A stretch of 25,000 bases of DNA from Tubiluchus corallicola (Eukaryota; Priapulida; Priapulimorpha; Priapulimorphida; Tubiluchidae): assembly GCA_030141605.1 (NCBI GenBank), contig JAQGDQ010000328.1:113908-138907 (forward strand), written 5' to 3'. Below are positions 9,829 through 19,718 of the stretch, piece after piece; positions within the stretch are counted from its first letter, which is position 1; every line of letters starts with the position of its first letter. Below the pieces are notes generated by a model. The model searched no databases, had not been told where the DNA came from, and was given only the letters and a program-made list of their open reading frames with translations. The position numbers were made by a program, and so were the translations under genes.

Positions 9829-12800
9829 GCACTGGAATGTTGGACTGTATGCCTGGCCAGGTCTCCACAGACTGACAATTGCAAATGCACAATGCACTGG
9901 GATGTTGGACTGCGTGCCTGGCCAGGTCTCATCAGACTGACAATTGCAAATGCACAATGCACTGGGATGTTGGACTGTGTGTCTGGCCAGGTCTCATCAG
10001 ACTGACAATTGCAAATGCACAATGCACTGAGATGTTGGACTGCGTGTCTGGCCAGGTCTCTCCAGCCTGACAATTGCAATTGCACAATGCACTGGGATGT
10101 TGGACTGTGTGCCTGCCCAGGTATCCTCAGCCTGACAATTGCAAATGCACAATGCACTGGGATGTTGTACTGCATGCCTGGCCAGGTCTCCTCAGACTGA
10201 CAATTGCAAATGCACAATGCACTGGGATGTTGGACTGTGTGCCTGGCCTGGTTTCCTCAGCCTGACAATTGCAAATGCACAATGCACTGGGATGTTGTAC
10301 TGCATGCCTGGCCAGGTCTCCTCAGACTGACAATTGCAAATGCACAATGCACTGGGATGTTGGACTGTGTGCCTGGCCTGGTTTCCTCAGCTTGACAATT
10401 GCAAATGCACAATGCACTGGGATGTTGGACTGCATGCCCAGCCAGGTCTCCTCAGACTGACAATTGCAAATGCACAATGCACTGGGATGTTGGACTGTGT
10501 GCCTGGCCAGGTCTCCTCAGCCTGACAATTGCAAATGCACAATGCACTGGGATGTTGTACTGCATGCCTGGCCAGGCCTCCTCAGCCTGACAATTGCAAA
10601 TGCACAATGCACTGGGATGTTGGACTGTGTGCCTGGCCAGGTCTCATCAGACTGACAATTGCAAATGAACAATGCACTGGGATGTTGGACTGTGTGCCTG
10701 GCCAGGTCTCCTCAGCCTGACAATTGCAAATGCACAATGCACTGGGATGTTGTACTGCATGCCTGGCCAGGCCTCCTCAGCCTGACAATTGCAAATGCAC
10801 AATGCACTGGGATGTTGTACTGCATGCCTGGCCAGGTCTCCTCAGCCTGACAATTGCAAATGCACAATGCACTGGGATGTTGGACTGTATGCCTGGCCAG
10901 GTCTCCACAGACTGACAATTGCAAATGTACAATGCACTGGGATGTTGGACTGCGTGCCTGGCCAGGTCTCATCAGACTGACAATTGCAAATGCACAATGC
11001 ACGAGGATGCTGGCCTGCGTGCCTGGCCAGGTCTCCACAGATTGACAATTGCAAATGCACAATGCACTGGGATGTTGGACTGTGTGTCTGGCCAGGTCTC
11101 ATCAGACTGACAATTGCAAATGCACAATGCACTGAGATGTTGGACTGCGTGTCTGGCCAGGTCTCTCCAGCCTGACAATTGCAATTGCACAATGCACTGG
11201 GATGTTGGACTGTGTGCCTGGCCAGGTCTCCTCAGCCTGACAATTGCAAATGCACAATGCACTGGGATGTTGGACTGTGTGCCTGGTCAGGTCTCCCCAG
11301 CCTGACAATTGCAAATGAACAATGCACTGGAATATTGGACTGCGTGCCTGGCAAGGTCTCATCAGACTGACAATTGCAAATGCACAATGCACTGGGATGT
11401 TGGACTGTGTGCCTGGTCAGGTCTCCCCAGACTGACAATTGCAAATGAACAATGCACTGGGATGTTGGACTGTGTGCCTGGCCAGGTCTCATCAGCCTGA
11501 CAATTGCAAATGCACAATGCACTGGGATGTTGGACTGCATGCCTGGCCAGGTCTCCTCAGACTGACAATTGCAAATGCACAATGCACTGGGATGTTGGAC
11601 TGTGTGCCTGGCCAGGTCTCCTCAGCCTGACAATTGCAAATGCACAATGCACTGGGATGTTGTACTGCATGCCTGGCCAGGTCTCCTCAGCCTGACAATT
11701 GCAAATGCACAATGCACTGGGATGTTGTACTGCATGCCTGGCCAGGTCTCCTCAGCCTGACAATTGCAAATGCACAATGCACTGGGATGTTGGACTGTGT
11801 GCCTGGCCAGGTCTCTCCAGCCTGACAATTGCAAATGCACAATGCACTGGGATGTTGGACTGCGTGCCTGGCCAGGTCTCCTCAGCCTGACAATTGCAAA
11901 TGCACAATGCACTGGGATGTTGGACTGCATGCCTGGCCAGGTCTCCCCAGCCTGACAATTGCAAATGAACAATGCACTGGAATATTGGACTGCGTGCCTG
12001 GCAAGGTCTCATCAGACTGACAATTGCAAATGCACAATGCACTGGGATGTTGGACTGTGTGCCTGGTCAGGTCTCCCCAGACTGACAATTGCAAATGAAC
12101 AATGCACTGGGATGTTGGACTGCATGCCTGGCCAGGTCTCATCAGCCTGACAATTGCAAATGCACAATGCACTGGGATGTTGGACTGCATGCCTGGCCAG
12201 GTCTCCTCAGACTGACAATTGCAAATGCACAATGCACTGGGATGTTGGACTGCATGCCTGGCCAGGTCTCCTCAGACTGACAATTGCAAATGCACAATGC
12301 ACTGGGATGTTGGACTGTGTGCCTGGCCAGGTCTCCTCAGCCTGACAATTGCAAATGCACAACGCACTGGGATGTTGGACTGTGTGCCTGGCCAGGTCTC
12401 TCCAGCCTGACAATTGCAAATGCACAATGCACTGGGATGTTGGACTGCATGCCTGGCCAGGTCTCCTCAGCCTGACAATTGCAAATGCACAATGCACTGG
12501 GATGTTGTACTGCATGCCTGGCCAGGTATCCTCAGCCTGACAATTGCAAATGCACAATGCACTGGGATGTTGGACTGTGTGCCTGACCAGGTCTCTCCAG
12601 CCTGACAATTGCAAATGCACAATGCACTGGGATGTTGTACTGCATGCCTGGCCAGGTCTCCTCAGCCTGACAATTGCAAATGCACAATGCACTGGGATGT
12701 TGGACTGTGTGCCTGTCCAGGTCTCCTCAGACTGACAATTGCAAATGCACAATGCACTGGGATGCTGGACTGTGTGCCTGTCCAGGTCTCCCCAGCCTGA

Positions 12801-13858
12801 CAATTGCAAATGCACAATGCACTGGGATGTTGTACAGCATGCCTGGCCAGATCTATTCAGCCTGACAATTGCAAATGGACAATGCACTGGGATGTTGTAC
12901 TGCATGCCTGGCCAGATCTATTCAGCCTGACAATTGCAAATGCACAATGCACTGGGATGTTGGACTGCATGCCTGGCCAGGTCTCCTCAGCCTGACAATT
13001 GCAAATGCACAATGCACTGGGATGTTGTACTGCATGCCTGGCCAGGTCTCCTCAGCCTGACAATTGCAAATGCACAATGCACTGGGATGTTGGACTGTGT
13101 GCCTGGCCAGGTCTCTCCAGCCTGACAATTGCAAATGCACAATGCACTGGGATATTGGACTGCATGCCTGGCCAGGTCTCCTCAGCCTGACAATTGCAAA
13201 TGCACAATGCACTGGGATGTTGGACTGCATGCCTGGCCAGGTCTCCCCAGCCTGACAATTGCAAATGAACAATGCACTGGGATGTTGTACTGCATGCCTG
13301 GCCAGGTCTCCTCAGACTGACAATTGCAAATGCACAATGCACTGGGATGTTGTACTGCATGCCTGGCCAGGTCTCCCCAGCCTGACAATTGCAAATGCAC
13401 AATGCACTGGAATGTTGGACTGTGTGCCTGTCCAGGTCTCCTCAGACTGACAATTGCAAATGCACAATGCACTGGGATGCTGGACTGTGTGCCTGTCCAG
13501 GTCTCCCCAGCCTGACAATTGCAAATGCACAATGCACTGGGATGTTGTACAGCATGCCTGGCCAGATCTATTCAGCCTGACAATTGCAAATGGACAATGC
13601 ACTGGGATGTTGTACTGCATGCCTGGCCAGATCTATTCAGCCTGACAATTGCAAATGCACAATGCACTGGGATGTTGGACTGCATGCCTGGCCAGGTCTC
13701 CTCAGCCTGACAATTGCAAATGCACAATGCACTGGGATGTTGGACTGCATGCCTGGCCAGGTCTCCTCAGACTGACAATTGCAAATGAACAATGCACTGG
13801 GATGTTGGACTGTGTGCCTGGCCAGGTCTCCCCAGCCTGACAATTCCAAATGCGCATG
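9829..13858. repeat. 65-bp satellite, 62 units
   Basis: Direct tandem repeat of a 65-bp unit starting with gcactgggatgttgg. Unit starts fall exactly every 65 bases from 9829 to 13794, so 62 units fill 4030 bp with no net insertion or deletion. The unit contains the 10-bp palindrome cctggccagg and caattg. Substitutions cluster in a few columns (the bases after gactg, the ctcag/atcag/cccag/tccag block, and the base after gcaaatg). The array sits in the intron between FN3a and the first FN3b exon of copy 2. Stop-poor frames on both strands produce many 63-residue and longer open frames that I do not regard as genes. Confidence 0.98.
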
Positions 13859-14231
13859 GTAATCTGTCAACTGCTGAACCGTAAAATGAGAACTTTTGCT
13901 GATGAAAGAAGTTTTAGTCTATAATTTTAGGCTCAAATAAAATTGGAACTAATCGGATAAAAAAACTTGTTCGAAACTCAGTCCTACCTTTAACAAGCAA
14001 AGCATATCAGATACAAGTGGGCTACACGTGCATTATTGATCCTGATAACAATTTCCGTGCAATCCAATAGTGTGCAAAAGCTTTGTACACAGTTTAGCAG
14101 CTTACTTATTAAGCAACAGTTCAATGTAATTTATTTCCTATAAATTCATGCACATGGTAAGATAAGAAAAAAAGTTATTACATATCAACATATTTAGTAG
14201 CAGAATTATATATGGCAAATGTATAACATAC

Positions 14232-14567
14232 GTCCACATTTAGTGGTAAACTCAGCAGACGGCGATGCTGCTCCCTCTCCCGTTTCATTCGTTGACGTTT
14301 CCGACAATATAATGACTCTCACGCTGTACGTCACCTCAAGAGCAAGTCCTGTTATATCACAGTTATAAGCTTCCTGATCTGTAGCCGTTACTTCACAAGC
14401 CGTAACCTCTTCAGTGACTCCGACCTCGTTGTAACGCACGATGTACGTCAGCGGAGTTCCTTCCCCATTATCAGTGTTGGGGTCCCATTTATTCCAACTC
14501 ACAGTTGCAATATAAGCATTTATATCTTCCTCGGCTAAAGTGGGAGCAGCGCTAAAGCTTGGGTATT
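14232..14567 (-). CDS. Exon: FN3a domain, module copy 2
   Basis: 336 nt, 112 codons, phase 1 at both ends; acceptor ttttcag, donor gtatgt. It encodes EYPSFSAAPTLAEED, ATVSWNKWDPN, LTYIVRYNEVG, LTGLA-like ITGLALEVTYSVRV and EFTTKCG. Same FN3 fold and length as 21765-22100. NET in STNETGEG is a possible glycosylation site. Its first 20 nt are identical to the first 20 nt of the third copy at bases 1-20, whereas copy 1 differs at several of these positions. Confidence 0.93.
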
Positions 14568-15294
14568 CTGAAAATAGGAAATTTTGCCTAAAAAAACAAA
14601 AAGATGTCGTGTCCTCTGTGATTCTTACTCTTATAATCATTCTTACTTCGTGCCAAACAATCCTGACAGCAGATATTTGAAAATTATAATGCAAGTTAGC
14701 TAGGAGGAAAAGAGGGTGTAGCTAGAACTAATTAAACCAATTAATACCTGTGACTTACTTAATGTTCTCTCAGAAAAAAGTCAAGAGGTGTAATTTTTTT
14801 ATAAACATTTGCTATATACTTCATTGCATTGACAGTGTATTGCTTTATTTCTGTTGGTCCATGAAGTCCTTATTCGTTCAAAAATTAGCGTGCCCAGGTG
14901 AAAAGATTGCGGCTTTAAAATTATTGTAAGAAATTATGCGAAGTGCTTACTACACTTTTACTGCTGCAATTTCTAAATTTTTTTCTAGTATTCCTCAATA
15001 AGCCTAAATTCCTGGGAGCCTCTAGCGTTCCTTTAAAACTGTGGAGTTGCCAAATCCACATATGAAATTAAATAGTCGACCGATGACACATTGCAGCAGA
15101 CTACACAGCTAAATGTAGATTTTTTTCAAATATTAATGCCAGTAGAAACCTGAATTCGTCCATCTGCCTTTACCTAAAAGTTATGTGGCAATGAAGAGGT
15201 ATCTCTGTGCTTTTATAATCTCTCTAGTATTTGATAGGACATAATGTGATTGGAAAAGTGTTTGCAATTTTAAAAACTAGCAAAGAACACTTGC
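14568..15294 (-). other. Intron, EGF copy 1 to FN3a copy 2 (GC-AG type)
   Basis: 727 bp, phase 1, linking the two complete modules. Its donor is GC instead of GT. No repeat or coding signal seen inside. Confidence 0.75.
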
Positions 15295-15414
15295 CTTCTG
15301 TACAAAACTCTCCATAATAATAATCGAAGCAATCACAGGTAAAAGCTAAACAGTCTTCGCTGTCAGGTACGCACACAGAATTTGCGGAACAGGGATTTGA
15401 TGCAGGTTCGCAAG
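15295..15414 (-). CDS. Exon: EGF-like domain, module copy 1, with GC donor
   Basis: 120 nt, 40 codons, phase 1 to phase 1. The acceptor is tttcag. The donor is AG|GCAAGT, a GC-AG intron that fits the strong consensus expected at such sites; the equivalent site in copy 2 is GT. The peptide carries CEPASNPC, SVC, EDC, TCDC and YYYGEFC. An EGF domain needs six cysteines, and this one has seven, the extra being in EDC between the third and fourth canonical cysteines. It is about 95% identical in nucleotides to 881-1000. Confidence 0.9.
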
Positions 15415-15502
15415 CTGAAAATAAAATGCATTTTCGTAAGTAGATTACATCACCACAATGTAATATTTACATTTTCAAATGTTTTAAATGTCATAGACTC
15501 AC

Positions 15503-15799
15503 CATTTTCTTCAGTTGTCGCATTCACTTCTTCAAACATATCCTCATTTTGTCCCACTTCATTAGCAAACCAAACAGTGAACAAATACGTAGATGCACAC
15601 GTCAACTCATCTATGACGACATCGCTCTCGGTTACACTTCCCTCTTCCACTGTGCTGCCATCTGGTCGTTCCAAAACATAATTGTACCCGACGAACTCGC
15701 CATTGCGTCGACAACAATCAGCAGGTAAAGCCCAGGTAAAAGCGAGGCTGTCTACACGAGTTTCGCTTACATCCAGATCCTCAACAATTATTTCTGGAA
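15503..15799 (-). CDS. Exon: FN3d domain, module copy 1
   Basis: 297 nt, 99 codons, phase 1 to phase 1; acceptor atgttag, donor gtgagt. FN3 domain with PEIIVEDLDV, LAFTWALP (strand-B tryptophan), GYNYVLERPDGS (strand C), ELTCASTYLFTVWFANEVG (tyrosine corner and strand F), then EEVNATTEENG. An adjacent cysteine pair (DCCRR) and a third cysteine (ELTC) are shared with copy 2. NAT is a possible glycosylation site. The following intron is only 88 bp, against 817 bp in copy 2. Confidence 0.93.
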
Positions 15800-16413
15800 C
15801 TAACATAAACAAAAGCAAACTATACCACTTCTACTGCACCACAAAATTGATTTGTATTATTTAAAGCACAAGAAAACCCTCCATTTATACAAAGCTTAAA
15901 TATTTGTCTTGATACAGGGTTTGCGTCGGCAGTAACGCTGCATAAAACATAACTCCCGCGATGATCGTTAGACGCAGCCATATTGACGATAAGTCATTTG
16001 AACAAGTTTAGAGAACAATGAATAAAATTTTGTCCGTCAAAAAACATGGCCATATCATGCGTTCCCTGAAAGAACGATTTTAATAATTATTGAGTTTTAC
16101 ATTTTAAAATTAAATAATGCACTTTAATGTGACTGTGCCAAGTAGGTACATGAACGAACAAAAAATTATAGAATTCAGAGGCCGGGTGCGCGATAAAAAA
16201 ATATTGACCGGGCAATTAAACAGAAACCGAAATATTTTATTGTCGGCCTAATGAATTTAGCTAGCTGAACAAATGCTTTTTAAGTATTTGACCAAGTCGC
16301 AAGGAAACTGAAAAACAAGAATGCTCTGATAACTTTCTTGCAAATTGAGAAAACTGCTGTCTTTCGGCCACGTCGCTAAGATTATCTGTAACAATAAACT
16401 TAAATGCACTTAC
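15800..16413 (-). other. Intron, FN3c to FN3d, copy 1
   Basis: 614 bp, phase 1. AT-rich, with a GC-richer patch near 16180 (ggccgggtgcgcgat). No recognised element. Confidence 0.7.
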
Positions 16414-16737
16414 ATCCGGACAAAGTTTGACTCTCAACACGTTCTTTACTATAAATTGCTTCCCCTCCATCCACCGTTGTTCCCCAAACATCGACGTCAA
16501 ACAAGCTGTCGCCACACAGATTCTCCAGCACCATTTCCGTAGTAACACCGTCATCCGTTACTCTTTCAATTATGTCCACTTCTGGAGTGCCAGTGAGACA
16601 AGAGATGGACACTGGTCCTTCATACGACACGGTGTAATGCTGAATGACACCGTTTGGTTCAAGAGGTTCTTCCCAGGTAACACGGATGCTAGATGATGAT
16701 AAAGCTTCAGCCTGTAGACCCTCAACTGGTCCGGGAG
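16414..16737 (-). CDS. Exon: FN3c domain, module copy 1
   Basis: 324 nt, 108 codons, phase 1 to phase 1; acceptor ttccag, donor gtaagt. Complete FN3 domain: APGPVEGLQAEAL, then IRVTWEEP with the strand-B tryptophan, HYTVSYEGP for strand C, LENLCGDSLFDVDVWG in place of the tyrosine corner, and YSKERVESQTLSG at the end. The APGPV start is typical of FN3 repeats in tandem arrays. Two cysteines (SISC and ENLC) are conserved in copy 2. Confidence 0.93.
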
Positions 16738-16749
16738 CTGGAAAACAAA

Positions 16750-16890
16750 AAATAAATGGCACATCAGACGCATTTGTCCCGGGAGGTCGTGGGTTCAACT
16801 CTTGACCGGGTCATAATAAAGAATTGGTACTGCTGGTTCTTCAACCAAGCAAGCACGTTTATCGAAGCAACATGCAAATAATAATAATCA
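16750..16890 (+). mobile_element. Possible tRNA-derived SINE fragment
   Basis: GGTCGTGGGTTCAACTC at 16787-16803 contains GTTCAACTC, which fits the RNA polymerase III B box (GWTCRANNC). A body of about 70 bp follows, then a short aataataataat tail at 16877-16889. No clear A box or intact cloverleaf is visible, so this is not a tRNA gene. The identification is tentative. Confidence 0.3.
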
Positions 16891-17018
16891 GGACCACCGT
16901 GGAAATAAGTATTGAGCTATTTAAAGTGTTATCCTTGCACTTATGTCCTAAACGAAATCATTATTATTATTATTTGTCAAACGTAAAACCTATAATACTA
17001 TGATTAAGGTGTCTTGCA

Positions 17019-17535
17019 TGTAACTTCCAGTGTCCAGCATGTGGCTTCCAGTGTCCAGCGTGTAGCTTCCAGTGTCCAGCATGTGGCTTCCAGTGTCCAG
17101 CATGTAGCTTCCAGTGTCCAGCATGTGGCTTCCAGTGTCCAGCGTGTGGCTTCCAGTGTCCAGCATGTGGCTTCCAGTGTCCAGCGTGTGGCTTCCAGTG
17201 TCCAGCGTGTGGCTTCCAGTGTCCAGCGTGTGGCTTCCAGTGTCCAGCGTGTGGCTTCCAGTGTCCAGCGTGTGGCTTCCAGTGTCCAGCGTGTGGCTTC
17301 CAGTGTCCAGCGTGTGGCTTCCAGTGTCCAGCGTGTGGCTTCCAGTGTCCAGCGTGTGGCTTCCAGTGTCCAGCGTGTGGCTTCCAGTGTCCAGCGTGTG
17401 GCTTCCAGTGTCCAGCGTGTGGCTTCCAGTGTCCAGCGTGTGGCTTCCAGTGTCCAGCGTGTGGCTTCCAGTGTCCAGCGTGTGGCTTCCAGTGTCCAGC
17501 ATGTGGCTTCCAGTGTCCAGCGAGTGGCTTCCAGC
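17019..17535. repeat. 21-bp satellite, about 24.6 units
   Basis: The unit is tgtggcttccagtgtccag followed by cg or ca, in exact 21-bp register from 17019 to 17522, then a partial unit. Variants (cg/ca, ggc/agc) concentrate in the first seven units, while the middle units are identical, suggesting recent expansion there. Because 21 is a multiple of 3 and the unit lacks stops in most frames, five frames stay open for about 500 bp. A single copy of ggcttccagtgtc at 17749-17761 may be a seed or an escaped unit. Located in the FN3b to FN3c intron of copy 1. Confidence 0.97.
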
Positions 17536-17974
17536 ATTTTGCTTGAAGGCTTCCAGGTCTAGCGTCTAACATTCACAGGGCAATAAGTCAACAACAAACC
17601 ACCTGGCATCCATGTTCTTCGCAGAAAACAAAATGGACGAGAGTATCAAATTCATTTTTGCAATACTTTCATTTTTACGTTATTCATTTGCACAAAAGTT
17701 CACAGACTTAGTCATCAATGGTTGGTTAATGAACAGACGCTAGTACTTGGCTTCCAGTGTCTGCTGCAAAATTCTTTTGTTTCATTGCTTGTGGTCAATA
17801 TGTTCTTTCTCGCTTGTAAACGCTGGAAACAGGCTGGATGAATCACAGGCTTTAAATCTCGATAATTTCAATTTCCCTTCAAATCATCGATGTGTCCGGC
17901 AAAATTACACATAGAGTTCACACCAAGATAAAGTTTATTAAAACCAAATACGTAAAATGAAGCATACATGTTTC

Positions 17975-18446
17975 ACATTTGTGAGCTTACATACCAAAAC
18001 CGTCCAAAACTAGTAATGCAATTGTAAAAAACTCCTATTTTCAAACTCCGATAGTAGCTCCTGGCAGCTGTTTTTTTTGCTTCAGGTTTTTTCTGCTGCC
18101 GACCTCAGACCTTCGTCAGGAAGAGCCATCTACTGGATTTAAACACAACTTCAGTGTGCTCTTGTGAAGTCTGTAGCAACCAACATTTGCGCGGATGCTA
18201 AGTGTTTTGTAGAAACATGACAAAAAACAATGGCTAACTTTAACAGTGATTTTTGCAAGATTATGTTTTTCAGTGTGCAGCCTGCACTTCAACTTCAATG
18301 TGGATTATCTCAGCTTAGAAATAACATAGAGCAATGAGCTTAGTATCAAACTGATCACCACGAAATGGAGTCACGGGGTATGTGACTAACTAGAAAACCT
18401 TAGTTGCCAACTGATGGACGATTTTGCTATGCAAGCACACATTTAT
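17975..18446. mobile_element. MITE-like element, copy B (inverted relative to copy A)
   Basis: Left end gtgagcttacataccaaaac and right end attttgctatgcaagcacac are imperfect reverse complements, forming terminal inverted repeats of about 30 bp. The interior matches copy A at 2131-2766 in opposite orientation. Both are non-coding; short open frames sharing PVDGSS merely reflect the shared DNA. It lies in the FN3b to FN3c intron of copy 1. Confidence 0.75.
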
Positions 18447-19405
18447 CATATAATTTTAAAAGATTTTATAGTTTTTAAAGCTAGTATGTCTTCTGATTTT
18501 AATAATTCACTTTACATCAGTTTTTTATACTGAAACAGGCACGAGTTTTGCGTGAATTTATTCACTATGTGTGTCAAATATGCACTCAGTCAACTGAAAA
18601 ATTTCGTATTCTGGCAGGATACATAAAAGTAAAGTAAACTCGCACTTATTATAAATGGTACTAGAACCAGAAAAGATTAAAATCTCGCAAAACTATCTTA
18701 TCGTTTCGTCTTCTTCAAATGTGACTTTCATTTTGAAATGGTACTTTAGATGTAAAATCATTTTCGTGTCCACAACCATGTAGACGAGTGCCACCAACTG
18801 TTTACTTACTGTTCACTAGGACACTGGGTTTCATTCCACAACTGTGCCATGCAAAAGACAGGAAGGGATACCTACTGTTTCAGTGACATGCATGCAAAAC
18901 TATTGCAGAAAACTGTAATGAAAATAGCCTGTCAGCACTGCTGCCAGTCTTGCAAGCCTGTTCTTCGCACAAACTAACATCAACGCATGTAAAAGCATTG
19001 ACAGTAGCATTTTACACAGCATAGACTGCAATGAAGAAGTCACACTCTTTGCAGCTTGAACCTGCAGCTTGAAGGCCAGACAGTCTTAGCAATTGTACAA
19101 ACTAGTCCAGTGGGTTACTCGCTTACTGGCACTTTTCTATCCGACTGTTTAGATATGTGACTTAGAACACCATTTATTTATTATTGCTATCGAATCCGTT
19201 TTGTATCATAAAAATTTAGAAAGCGATAATGCTGTTGTGATGTAACAATATAAAAAATGGCTAAAAGCTTATTACTCGGAAAAAACCATAATGAGAACAG
19301 CTGCCTGGCAAAATAGATGGCTTTATAGAGTTACTTCATAAGCAAGTAACCCAAAAATATTTGGCTCAGCTGAAACTTTCCACCTTCCAGTAAAGTTTGA
19401 CATAC
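18447..19405 (-). other. Intron part (FN3b to FN3c, copy 1)
   Basis: About 960 bp between MITE copy B and the FN3b exon. No coding similarity, tandem array or clear inverted repeat seen. Confidence 0.65.
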
Positions 19406-19646
19406 CAGCAGATGGAGTTGACTGTGTCTGATAGTCACTCCACTCACTCCACGCCTCCTCCTCGGGTATGTGGTCATTCTGAAATCTCACGCTGACCTCG
19501 TAGTTTGTGTATGGTGAGAGTCCGGTCAGTACATAGATGTCCGTTACATTTGCCTGTACAATGTCAAACCGGGAATCGCCCACAGCTCTATAGCGGATTT
19601 CATACTGAGTTACAAGACGACAATTCCGGACTTCAGCTGTTGGTTC
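19406..19646 (-). CDS. Exon: remainder of FN3b with WSEWS motif, module copy 1
   Basis: 241 nt, phase 0 acceptor (aaacag), phase 1 donor (gtatgt). The peptide begins EPTAEVRNC, has strand C as TQYEIRYRAVG, the tyrosine corner as LTGLSPYTNYEVSVRF, then EEEAWSEWSDYQTQ. The WSEWS sequence sits at the F-G position, where class I cytokine receptors carry their WSXWS box. Relation to cytokine receptors is inference; some other FN3 proteins carry similar sequences. One N-glycosylation sequon is visible (ANVTD). Confidence 0.92.
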
Positions 19647-19718
19647 CTGTTTAAGTTGCAAGAGAAAACAAGCAAAATTAAAACTTGCAACTTACACGTG
19701 TACATCCTCTGTAGCTTA

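Noticed and set aside
12207-12905. 232-codon minus-strand open frame and many 63- to 142-codon frames in the 65-bp array
   Set aside because: They repeat every 65 bp, shift frame each unit, exist on both strands at once and depend only on the lack of stops in the unit. No splice or start context supports coding.
4290-13858. CRISPR array
   Set aside because: The repeats are head-to-tail without unique spacers, and the DNA is clearly eukaryotic.
16787-16803. tRNA gene
   Set aside because: Only a B-box-like sequence is present; acceptor stem, anticodon arm and A box could not be found.
16970-17572. Open frames of 150-200 codons on both strands in the 21-bp array
   Set aside because: A 21-bp stop-free unit opens several frames automatically. 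The region lies between two well-defined exons of the real gene.
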